Below the pieces are notes generated by a model. That model searched no databases. It saw nothing but the letters and a program-made list of their open reading frames with translations, and was not told the origin of the DNA. Positions 1 to 5,473 of a DNA stretch of 5,473 nt are shown here, one piece after another (position 1 is the stretch's first letter; each line of letters begins with the position of its first letter). Source of the DNA: Acidimicrobiia bacterium (GTDB lineage: Bacteria; Actinomycetota; Acidimicrobiia; Spongiisociales; SHLN01). The position numbers were made by a program, and so were the translations under genes. Location of the stretch: positions 1 through 5,473 of the forward strand of contig SHLN01000180.1 of NCBI GenBank assembly GCA_004283105.1. The letters run 5' to 3'.

Positions 1-404
1 GCTGGATCGTGGCAGCCGTGGTCCTGGCAGCCTTCCTCGGCCTCGGTCCCGGCCCGGATGGCAGCGCCTGGGACGGCCTCGAGGATGCCGCCGCCGTCGA
101 GGCCGCCATCGACCTCATCGGGCCGGACGATGTCGTCTCGGCCAACAGCACCCTGGCCGTCCACCTGGCCCATCGCACCACCGTCTACCGGTTCCCCAAT
201 CCGTTCCGGGAGCTCGACTACGGCACCCCCGGCATCGACTACGACCCGCCTGCCGGGGACGTCGAATGGATCATTCTCGACCCAAACCGGCTCGTGAACT
301 TTGCATACGCCAATGAGACGTTGACGGAACTGCTGGCCGACCGGACGAATCCGTGGGAACCGGTGATCAGCACCGACGGGGTGCTGCTACTCAGACGGCG
401 GTAG
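1..404 (+). CDS. DUF2079-type membrane protein, C-terminal end (5' partial)
   Basis: The frame is open from the left edge (first full codon at position 3) to a TAG at 402-404, giving about 133 visible residues. The first ~18 residues (Trp-Ile-Val-Ala-Ala-Val-Val-Leu and on) look like the end of a final transmembrane helix. A soluble tail of about 110 residues follows. It has a segment of the type 'Asp-Asp-Val-Val-Ser-Ala-Asn-Ser...His-Leu-Ala-His-Arg...Val-Tyr-Arg-Phe-Pro-Asn', then 'Trp-Ile-Ile-Leu-Asp' and a C-terminal 'Gly-Val-Leu-Leu-Leu-Arg-Arg-Arg'. This pattern resembles the extracytoplasmic C-terminal end of DUF2079 predicted membrane proteins, large multi-pass proteins related to GT-C glycosyltransferases. 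The family has no well-established function, and the membrane core that would settle it lies outside the window. The GTG at position 9 is an internal codon, not the start. The gene converges on the HAD gene and their 3' ends overlap by 18 bp. The family call is from recalled motif pattern, so moderate confidence. Confidence 0.7.
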   Translation, partial: WIVAAVVLAAFLGLGPGPDGSAWDGLEDAAAVEAAIDLIGPDDVVSANSTLAVHLAHRTTVYRFPNPFRELDYGTPGIDYDPPAGDVEWIILDPNRLVNFAYANETLTELLADRTNPWEPVISTDGVLLLRRR

Positions 405-977
405 CGGGGGCAGGAGATCGAGCAGGCCGAAGAGCGACTCCACTCGAAGCTCGGCGCCCTGCGGGAGACGCCTCCGGTGGTCGGCGTGGATCGGGGTGAT
501 GCCGGCTCCGGCAGCGCCCTCCACATCGGCAGGCACGCTGTCACCGACGTATACGACTTCGTCGGCTGCGGCTCCGATACGCTCGAGCGCCAGGGCAAAG
601 ATGCGGGGATCGGGCTTTTCGACACCCATCTCCTCGGACCAGGAGATGGTGTCGAAGTAGTCGGTGGTGTCGATCAGGTCGAGTTGGAGCGGAAGAATCG
701 AGCTGTTGTTCGACAGCACGTGGAGCCGGTAGCCGCGTGTGCGCAGTTCGGTCAAGACCTCGTGGAGCCCGTCGAAGGGACGGAACAGCCGGGCCGCCAC
801 CGGATAGGCGAGCTTGCGGGCCCGGCGTTGCAGAAAGTGCGGCGGCTTGATCTCGCCGGACCCCATCGTGGTTGTCGGCGAAAACCTCCGGAACACCGTG
901 AACGGGAACACGAGGTCGGCCAGGGTGCCTCCGTAGTCGAAGATGACATGGCGCACACCGGCCGGCACGGTCTTCAT
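387..977 (-). CDS. HAD-superfamily hydrolase (subfamily IA type)
   Basis: A 196-residue cytoplasmic protein with the four HAD motifs in order. Motif I is Phe-Asp-Tyr-Gly-Gly-Thr-Leu with nucleophile Asp14. Motif II is Leu-Ser-Asn-Asn-Ser with Ser89. Motif III is Lys121 in Glu-Lys-Pro-Asp-Pro. Motif IV is Gly-Asp-Ser with Asp146 and a further Asp151. About 75 residues separate motifs I and II, so the helical C1 cap is small. Most HAD phosphatases have Asp two residues after the nucleophile as the general acid/base; here it is Gly16. This variant is known in some HAD proteins, but it makes the exact reaction uncertain (phosphatase, other hydrolase or weak enzyme). The substrate is unknown. The ATG at 975-977 overlaps the ligA stop as ATGA, so translation is probably coupled to ligA. 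A G-run (988-992) about 10 nt upstream is only a weak ribosome-binding site. The C-terminus is proline-rich and its end overlaps the convergent gene. It is the last gene of the operon. Confidence 0.9.
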   Translation of the reverse strand: MKTVPAGVRHVIFDYGGTLADLVFPFTVFRRFSPTTTMGSGEIKPPHFLQRRARKLAYPVAARLFRPFDGLHEVLTELRTRGYRLHVLSNNSSILPLQLDLIDTTDYFDTISWSEEMGVEKPDPRIFALALERIGAAADEVVYVGDSVPADVEGAAGAGITPIHADHRRRLPQGAELRVESLFGLLDLLPPLPPSE

Positions 978-2998
978 GCGGGTATGACCCCCGGCCCGTC
1001 GGCCAGCAGACGGGTAAAGGCTGCCTCATCGAGGACGGGAACGCCGAGGTCGGTGGCCCTGGCCAGTTTGGAGCCTGCGTTGGCACCCGCCACGAGGGCC
1101 GTCGTCTTCTTGGACACCGATCCGGTCACCTTGGCCCCCTTCTCTTCGGCCGAAGCCTTCGCTTCATCGCGGCTGTAGGCGTCGAGGGTACCGGTGATGA
1201 CGAGGGTGACCCCGGCAAGCGAGTCATCGACGCCGCCCTCCGGCGCGGGATCTTCCAGCCGTACGCCGGCCGCCTGCAGCTTGGCGATGAGCCGGCGGTT
1301 CTCGGGATCGGCCGCCCACGACTGGAGCGAGGCAACGATCTCGGGTCCGACGCCGTCGATGGCATCCAGCTCGTCCGGGGCGGCGCTCATGAGCGCCTCG
1401 ATCGACCGGAACCGCCGCACGAGTGTCTTGGCCACGGTCGGTCCGACGAGGGGAATGCCGAGGGCGGTCAGGAGCCGGGCCACCGGCCGATCCCTGGCCG
1501 CTTCGATCTCGCTGAGGAGATTGGTGACCGAAACCTCGCCCCACCCCTCGAACTCGAGCAGCACGTCCGAAGTGAGCGTGAAGATGTCGGCCGGATCGGA
1601 GATGACCCCGTTGCTCATGAGGAGATCGACCGTCTGGTACCCCAGCCCTTCGATGTCCATGCCGCTGCGGGAGGAGAAGTAGAACAGGTATTCACGGAGC
1701 CGGCTCGGGCACTGGAAGCCGCCGGTGCAGCGGGCCTTGGCCTCCCCCTCCACGGTGACGATGGGGTTGTTGCAGAACGGACACAGCGCCGGCATGTGCC
1801 ATTTGGCAAGCCGCTTGCCTTTGCGGGCCGCCGGCACGGGGCCGACCACTTCGGGAATGACGTCCCCGGCCCGTCGCACCGTGACGACGTCGCCGGGACG
1901 AATGTCCTTGCGGTGCAGTTCGCCCTCGTTGTGGAGGGTGGCGTGGGTGACGGTCGCTCCCCCCACGAAGACCGGCTCGAGCACCGCGTAGGGGGTGACG
2001 GCCCCGGTCCGACCCACGTTGATGCGGATCTCCTCGAGCACAGTGGTCCGCTCTTCGGCCGGGAACTTGAACGCCACGGCCCAGCGGGGACTCCGGGCGG
2101 TGAAACCGAGCACATCCTGCTCGGTCAACTCATCCACTTTCACCACGACCCCATCTGTCTGGTAGTCGTGGGCGTGGCGCCCATCGAGCGCTCGTTGCAC
2201 GTAGGCCTCTACTCCGGGCCGGGACTCGACACGCTCTGAGGCAGGGTTGACGGGAAGCCCGAGATCGCGCAGCCACGCCAGTGTCTCGGACTGGGAGCCA
2301 AGCGCCGGGCCGCCTTCGAGAAACCCGACCTGATAGCACCAGATGGCGAGCTTCCGCCCGGCGGTGATGGCCGGGTCCTTTTGCCGCACCGAGCCGGCGG
2401 CGGCATTGCGCGGATTGACGAAGATCTGGCCACCTTCCTCGGCCTGGCGTTCGTTGAGCTCGGCAAAGGCCGAGAGCGGCATGTAGATCTCGCCCCGCAC
2501 CTCCATGAGGGTGGGTGCATCGCCGCGCAGGACGAGCGGTATCGCGCTCACCGTGCGGACGTTGTGGGTGATGTCCTCGCCGACCGTTCCGTTGCCGCGG
2601 GTGGCTCCTTGCACGAGCCGGCCATCCTCGTAGGTCAGCGACACCGCCAGGCCATCGATCTTCAGCTCACAGACATAGCCGCCCGCCTCCCGCTCGAGGC
2701 CGCGCACCACTCGCTGCTCCCAGGCCTCGAGCGCTTCGAGCGAGTCGGCGTTGTCGAGAGAGAAGAGGGGCTGGCGATGGGTGACCGGCGCAAACGCCGA
2801 GGACGGTGCCTCCCCCACCCGCCGGGTCGGCGAATCGGGAGAAACCAGGTCCGGGTGCTCGGCCTCGAGGTTCTCGAGCTCGCGAAACAGCTCGTCGTAT
2901 TCGACGTCGGAGATCTCCGGCTCGTCCAGGACGTGATAGAGGTGAAGGTGACGACGGATCTCCTCTCGCAGCTCTTCGATGCGGGATGCGACCGTCAT
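974..2998 (-). CDS. ligA: NAD-dependent DNA ligase LigA
   Basis: This enzyme seals 3'-OH/5'-phosphate nicks in duplex DNA using NAD+, joining Okazaki fragments and completing repair; it is essential in bacteria. The protein is 674 residues, the normal family length, with every domain in order. Domain Ia (~1-65) has the NMN-contacting Tyr-His...Asp-Val-Glu-Tyr-Asp region. The adenylation domain has catalytic Lys113 in Lys-Ile-Asp-Gly, plus Asn-Pro-Arg-Asn-Ala-Ala-Ala-Gly-Ser near 195-203 and Asp-Gly-Val-Val-Val-Lys near 282-287. The OB fold (~315-395) includes Ala-Thr-Leu-His-Asn and Arg-Ala-Gly-Asp-Val-Ile-Pro. A four-Cys zinc finger (Cys406, 409, 424, 430) has the standard spacing. Helix-hairpin-helix repeats span ~440-585 and a BRCT domain ~591-668. 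It looks intact. The ATG at 2996-2998 overlaps the mnmA stop as ATGA. No good Shine-Dalgarno precedes it, so initiation probably relies on coupling from mnmA. Confidence 0.98.
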   Translation of the reverse strand: MTVASRIEELREEIRRHLHLYHVLDEPEISDVEYDELFRELENLEAEHPDLVSPDSPTRRVGEAPSSAFAPVTHRQPLFSLDNADSLEALEAWEQRVVRGLEREAGGYVCELKIDGLAVSLTYEDGRLVQGATRGNGTVGEDITHNVRTVSAIPLVLRGDAPTLMEVRGEIYMPLSAFAELNERQAEEGGQIFVNPRNAAAGSVRQKDPAITAGRKLAIWCYQVGFLEGGPALGSQSETLAWLRDLGLPVNPASERVESRPGVEAYVQRALDGRHAHDYQTDGVVVKVDELTEQDVLGFTARSPRWAVAFKFPAEERTTVLEEIRINVGRTGAVTPYAVLEPVFVGGATVTHATLHNEGELHRKDIRPGDVVTVRRAGDVIPEVVGPVPAARKGKRLAKWHMPALCPFCNNPIVTVEGEAKARCTGGFQCPSRLREYLFYFSSRSGMDIEGLGYQTVDLLMSNGVISDPADIFTLTSDVLLEFEGWGEVSVTNLLSEIEAARDRPVARLLTALGIPLVGPTVAKTLVRRFRSIEALMSAAPDELDAIDGVGPEIVASLQSWAADPENRRLIAKLQAAGVRLEDPAPEGGVDDSLAGVTLVITGTLDAYSRDEAKASAEEKGAKVTGSVSKKTTALVAGANAGSKLARATDLGVPVLDEAAFTRLLADGPGVIPA

Positions 2999-4059
2999 TG
3001 GATGGACCGCTCGATGGTCCCGCCCCCCAGCACCTCATCCCCGCGGTAGAACACGGCCGCCTGGCCGGGGGCGACGGCCGGCTGGGGATCGTCGAACACC
3101 ACCAGCCACTGGTCTCCGTCCGGGGAGAGCCGGGCCGGCACCGGGCGGCTCCGGTAGCGCACCTTCACTTCGACGGCACCTCCGGCGGGCAGTCGGCCCG
3201 ACACGAACGAAACGTCGTCGACGACACAGCCGGCGGCGAGGAGATCGTGACGGTCACCGATCACGATGGTGGAGGTCTCCGAGTCGATGTCGACCACATA
3301 CTTTGGCTCCTGGAGCGCCACTCCGAGCCCGCGCCGCTGACCGATCGTAAAACCGGCAGTTCCCGGGTGAGTGCCGACCACCGCACCCGCCATGTCGACG
3401 ATCGGGCCGGGCCGGGCCGTTTCCGGGAAGTGGTCGGCAAGGAAGTCCCGGTAGTTGCCGTCCCCGACGAAACAGATCTCCTGACTGTCTGGCTTGCCGG
3501 CCGTCCGGAGGCCGAGCCGGGCGGCATGCTCTCGAACGGCGGGCTTGGTCAGCTCGCCGACCGGCAGCTGAATCTGTGCCAGTTGCGCCTGGGTCAGCAT
3601 GTGAAGCACATAGGACTGGTCCTTGCCGGGGTCGACGCCCTTCCTCAGGTGGTAGCCGTCCCCATCCTGCCCGATTCGGGCGTAGTGACCGGTGGCGAGC
3701 ATGTCCGCCCCCAGGTCGGCGGTTCGCTCGAGCAAGGCGTTGAACCGGACCGTCCGGTTGCACTCAACACACGGATTGGGAGTACGGCCGGCCAGATAGC
3801 TCATGCCGAAGGGCTCGACCACCGCCGCCCGGAACTCGTCGACGTAGTCGAGCACGTAGTAGGGAATGTCGAGCTGGGCCGAGACCCGGCGGGCATCCTC
3901 GGCGTCCCCGACCGTACAACAGCCGGCGGTGGGCAGGTTGCCGTCGACGTCCTCCCACTGCTTGAGGGTGACCCCGACGACCTCGTGTCCCTCCTCGACC
4001 ATGAGGGCAGCCGCCACCGACGAATCGACACCGCCGCTCATTGCGACCACCACCTTCAT
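2995..4059 (-). CDS. mnmA: tRNA-specific 2-thiouridylase MnmA
   Basis: MnmA (TrmU) activates U34 of tRNA-Lys, tRNA-Glu and tRNA-Gln with ATP, then inserts sulfur to give the 2-thiouridine needed for accurate decoding. At 354 residues it has family length. It opens with the PP-loop Ser-Gly-Gly-Val-Asp-Ser-Ser (8-14) that binds ATP. It carries Gly-Arg-Thr-Pro-Asn-Pro-Cys-Val-Glu-Cys-Asn (91-101) and Asp-Ser-Gln-Glu-Ile-Cys-Phe (191-197). Cys100 and Cys196 align with the catalytic pair of E. coli MnmA (Cys102, Cys199); Cys97 adds a CxxC. Gly-Gln-Arg-Arg-Gly-Leu-Gly (240-246) begins the central domain, and a C-terminal beta-barrel follows. The ATG (4057-4059) overlaps the desulfurase stop as ATGA and has a good Shine-Dalgarno. 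The upstream desulfurase is its natural sulfur donor. No Tus-type relay genes are seen here, so direct transfer is plausible but inferred. Confidence 0.98.
   Translation of the reverse strand: MKVVVAMSGGVDSSVAAALMVEEGHEVVGVTLKQWEDVDGNLPTAGCCTVGDAEDARRVSAQLDIPYYVLDYVDEFRAAVVEPFGMSYLAGRTPNPCVECNRTVRFNALLERTADLGADMLATGHYARIGQDGDGYHLRKGVDPGKDQSYVLHMLTQAQLAQIQLPVGELTKPAVREHAARLGLRTAGKPDSQEICFVGDGNYRDFLADHFPETARPGPIVDMAGAVVGTHPGTAGFTIGQRRGLGVALQEPKYVVDIDSETSTIVIGDRHDLLAAGCVVDDVSFVSGRLPAGGAVEVKVRYRSRPVPARLSPDGDQWLVVFDDPQPAVAPGQAAVFYRGDEVLGGGTIERSIQ
3004..3020 (-). other. Small inverted repeat just before the ligA start
   Basis: GGACC and GGTCC arms (5 bp) flank a 7-nt loop, ending 5 nt before the ligA ATG and lying within the last codons of mnmA. 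In RNA it would cover the position where a ribosome-binding site should be. It is short and could be chance in GC-rich coding sequence. Confidence 0.3.
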
Positions 4060-5180
4060 GATCGCTGCTCCTCGATCACGATCTTGGCGGCCAGATCCGC
4101 GTCTTCCGGTTGGCTGGTCCAGCCGAAGCTGAACCGGACTGATTCGGCGGCGTGGCGCTCGCTCATTCCCATGGCGGCCAGCACGTGGGAGACCTCCACC
4201 GCCCCGCTCTGGCAGGCGGAGCCGGCGGCGGCGGCCAACCCGGCCTGGTCGAATCGAATGAGCAAGGTCTCGGAGCTCTGCCCCGGAAAACCGAGGTGGG
4301 AATGCTGGACGAGGCGATCGGCCGGACCGTTCACCCGCAGGTCGGGAATAGCGGCCGCGAGCTGCTGTTCGAAGGCATCGCGAGCCGCCGCTACCCGCCG
4401 GTGGAACGACGGCCGGTCGGCGATCGTGGCCTCCATCGCGGCCACCATTCCGGCGGCCCCCATCGGGTTCTGGGTCCCCGCTCGCCGGCCCATCTCCTGG
4501 CTCCCCCCATGTACTACAGGCTCGAGCCGGACCCCATCGCGCACGTAGAGAAGCCCCACCCCTTTTGGTCCGCCGAACTTGTGGGCGGCCAGCGACAGCA
4601 AATCGACGCCGAAGATGCCTACATCGACTGATTCGGAGATGAACGCCTGCACGGCGTCGGTGTGAACGAGGGTGGCCGGGTTGGCGGCATCGACGGCGGC
4701 GACGATCTCCTCGACCGGCTGGAGAGCACCGGTCTCGTTGTTGGCCAGCATGATGGAGACGAGAGCGGTGTCGTCCTCGACCGCGGCCCCCACCTGTGCG
4801 GGATCGACCGCCCCGGAGGAGTCGACCGGCACGATCGAGACCCGGCCTCCCATCCGCTCCACGAACCGGGCCGACTCGAGAACCGCCTTGTGCTCGACGG
4901 CGCTGATCACCACGTGGGCGGGCCGTCCTCCGGCGAGAGCCGTTCCGATCACCGCCAGATTGTCTGCCTCGCTTCCGCCGGCGGTGAAGACAATCTCGGA
5001 GGGCCGGCCGGCGCCCAGCAGTCCGGCTGCTCCCTCCCGCGCGTTCTCGAGCTCGTTCTTGGCGGCCCGTGAGATTTCGTGGACCCCGGAGGGGTTGCCG
5101 TACGTTCCTCTCACGCGCTCCATCGCCGCCCAGGCTTCCGGGCGCATTGGAGTGGTAGCGGCGTGGTCGAGGTAGAGCAT
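4056..5180 (-). CDS. iscS: Cysteine desulfurase, class I (IscS/NifS type)
   Basis: A PLP enzyme that converts cysteine to alanine and holds the sulfur as a persulfide for tRNA thiolation and possibly Fe-S assembly. From the ATG at 5178-5180 it has 374 residues, slightly shorter than E. coli IscS. The N-terminus Met-Leu-Tyr-Leu-Asp-His-Ala-Ala-Thr-Thr-Pro is the usual family start. Also present are Gly-Gly-Ser-Glu-Ala-Asp-Asn (68-74), His97 that stacks on PLP, Asp175 and Gln178 that contact the cofactor, Schiff-base Lys201 in Ala-His-Lys-Phe-Gly-Gly-Pro-Lys-Gly, and Arg-Ala-Gly-Thr-Gln-Asn (233-238). Catalytic Cys323 is in Gly-Ser-Ala-Cys-Gln-Ser-Gly, followed by a class I type loop. A TTG at 5220-5222 would add 14 non-conserved residues and I reject it as the main start. 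The symbol follows its actinobacterial counterpart beside mnmA; nifS-like is an equally fair name. It is the first gene of the coupled set. Confidence 0.95.
   Translation of the reverse strand: MLYLDHAATTPMRPEAWAAMERVRGTYGNPSGVHEISRAAKNELENAREGAAGLLGAGRPSEIVFTAGGSEADNLAVIGTALAGGRPAHVVISAVEHKAVLESARFVERMGGRVSIVPVDSSGAVDPAQVGAAVEDDTALVSIMLANNETGALQPVEEIVAAVDAANPATLVHTDAVQAFISESVDVGIFGVDLLSLAAHKFGGPKGVGLLYVRDGVRLEPVVHGGSQEMGRRAGTQNPMGAAGMVAAMEATIADRPSFHRRVAAARDAFEQQLAAAIPDLRVNGPADRLVQHSHLGFPGQSSETLLIRFDQAGLAAAAGSACQSGAVEVSHVLAAMGMSERHAAESVRFSFGWTSQPEDADLAAKIVIEEQRS
4068..4073 (-). promoter_or_regulatory. Shine-Dalgarno site of mnmA
   Basis: On the minus strand GAGGAG lies 8 nt before the mnmA ATG, inside the last codons of the desulfurase gene. 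It supports 4059 as the true start. It also contrasts with the desulfurase and ligA starts, which lack a comparable site. Confidence 0.75.
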
Positions 5181-5186
5181 CGGGTG

Positions 5187-5192
5187 ATTGTA
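5187..5192 (-). promoter_or_regulatory. Probable -10 box for the desulfurase operon (leaderless start)
   Basis: On the minus strand the hexamer TACAAT (one mismatch to TATAAT) stands out in a GC-rich 38-bp gap. Six bases (CACCCG) separate it from the A of the desulfurase ATG at 5180, which is where transcription would normally begin. The predicted mRNA therefore starts on the start codon. In agreement, no Shine-Dalgarno lies upstream of this ATG. The -35 is weak: TTCTGA at 5209-5214 with a 16-bp spacer is the best I see, and a better TTGACG at 5217-5222 is too far away (24 bp). Weak -35 elements are common in actinobacterial promoters. Confidence 0.65.
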
Positions 5193-5194
5193 TT

Positions 5195-5205
5195 GGCGCG
5201 GCGCC
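5195..5205. repeat. 11-nt GC palindrome between -35 and -10
   Basis: GGCGC and GCGCC are perfect arms around one central base, directly upstream of the proposed -10 box. It might be an operator half or simply reflect GC-rich spacer sequence. It is not a convincing terminator for the SdpI-family gene because no T-tract follows. Confidence 0.25.
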
Positions 5206-5218
5206 CGCTCAGAAGGCG

Positions 5219-5473
5219 TCAATCTCCGGCGTCATCGAGCGCCGCTTTGGCGGCTCGTTCTCCGAGCGCGGCGGCAGCGAGGATCCAGCCGACCATCCAC
5301 CCGAGGCCGACGAGAACGATGGCGGCACCCACACCGTTGGTCGGCTGCGAGAACAACAGGATGCCGCTCCCGACGGGACCGTACCCACTCAGCATGAGGC
5401 GCCGGCCGCCGGCGAGGTGGGCGGCATCCCAGGCGATCTCCGAGTTGAGCGTGAGGGTGGTCCGGATCCCGAC
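5219..5473 (-). CDS. SdpI-family membrane protein, C-terminal end (5' partial)
   Basis: The minus-strand frame is open from the right edge to a TGA at 5219-5221, giving 84 residues with the start outside the window. The first visible residues read Gly-Ile-Arg-Thr-Thr-Leu-Thr-Leu-Asn-Ser-Glu-Ile-Ala-Trp...His-Leu-Ala-Gly-Gly. This matches the conserved 'Gly-Ile-Arg-Thr-Pro-Trp-Thr-Leu...Glu...Trp...Thr-His...Gly-Gly' signature of the SdpI/YhfL family. Two hydrophobic stretches follow, roughly residues 26-42 and 50-70, then a short charged tail rich in Ala, Asp, Glu and Lys, probably cytoplasmic. B. subtilis SdpI gives immunity to the SdpC toxin and signals its presence, but most family members are uncharacterised and no toxin gene is visible here. 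It ends 38 bp before the desulfurase ATG in the same direction, so read-through is possible. The family is recognised from the motif alone. Confidence 0.8.
   Translation of the reverse strand, partial: VGIRTTLTLNSEIAWDAAHLAGGRRLMLSGYGPVGSGILLFSQPTNGVGAAIVLVGLGWMVGWILAAAALGERAAKAALDDAGD

Noticed and set aside
980..990. Mini inverted repeat GGGT-CAT-ACCC before the HAD start
   Set aside because: A 4-bp stem with a 3-nt loop is too short to separate from chance in coding sequence.
541..1086. A 181-codon minus-strand frame spanning the ligA/HAD junction, which might suggest a fusion or frameshift
   Set aside because: Its sequence is low-complexity Arg, Pro and Ser typical of an off-frame read of GC-rich coding DNA. 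Both overlapping genes are intact in their own frames.
477..1178. A 233-codon plus-strand frame opposite the HAD gene and the ligA 3' end
   Set aside because: It is a shadow of two genes with clear catalytic motifs and has no recognisable domain.
2806..4548. A 580-codon open frame on the plus strand, antisense to the ligA start, mnmA and the desulfurase end
   Set aside because: Over mnmA it reads the exact reverse complement of the mnmA codons. In GC-rich genes the sense codons TTA, CTA and TCA that would create antisense stops are rare, so long shadow frames are expected. The translation shows no recognisable domain, while all three opposite genes are unmistakable.
5192..5222. TTGACG (5217-5222) and TACAAT paired as a sigma-70 promoter
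   Set aside because: The spacing is 24 bp, well outside the usual 16-19 bp, so TTGACG is not taken as the -35 element although the -10 is kept.
5188..5397. A 69-codon plus-strand frame at the right end
   Set aside because: It is Arg-rich off-frame sequence opposite the SdpI-family gene and covers the proposed promoter; there is no independent support.

Overview
This window is high-GC bacterial chromosome, densely coded and biased to the minus strand. The likely source is an actinobacterium (Actinomycetota). The order cysteine desulfurase, mnmA, ligA is the one known from that phylum (for example the iscS, mnmA and ligA region of mycobacteria and streptomycetes). There is also a plausible leaderless start, a feature common in that group. 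I cannot fix the class from sequence alone; an uncultured or deep-branching lineage is possible.

Layout, left to right. Positions 1-404 (+) hold the C-terminal end of a DUF2079-type membrane protein cut by the window edge. It converges on and overlaps by 18 bp a minus-strand HAD-family hydrolase (387-977). The rest is read on the minus strand, in transcription order: the C-terminal end of an SdpI-family membrane protein (5219-5473, cut by the right edge), a class I cysteine desulfurase (4056-5180), the tRNA 2-thiouridylase MnmA (2995-4059), the NAD-dependent DNA ligase LigA (974-2998), and the HAD hydrolase. The desulfurase/mnmA, mnmA/ligA and ligA/HAD junctions are all the same 4-base ATGA overlap, so these four genes almost certainly form one translationally coupled operon.

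How the genes work together. The desulfurase takes sulfur from cysteine as a persulfide. MnmA uses that sulfur for 2-thiolation of U34 in tRNA-Lys, tRNA-Glu and tRNA-Gln, so these two genes form a functional pair. LigA is essential replication and repair machinery and shares the transcript without an obvious biochemical link. The HAD protein is a probable phosphatase-fold enzyme of unknown substrate whose usual second catalytic Asp is replaced by Gly. The operon probably starts at a promoter just before the desulfurase: a TACAAT hexamer lies exactly 6 nt before its ATG, which predicts a leaderless mRNA.

There is no non-coding stretch over 300 bases; the only intergenic gap is 38 bp (5181-5218). 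I see no RNA genes, mobile elements, CRISPR arrays or convincing terminators. This is mostly a conserved housekeeping region, and I do not find a new defence or biosynthetic system in it. The most interesting points are the leaderless promoter, the ATGA chain and the SdpI-family gene fragment.
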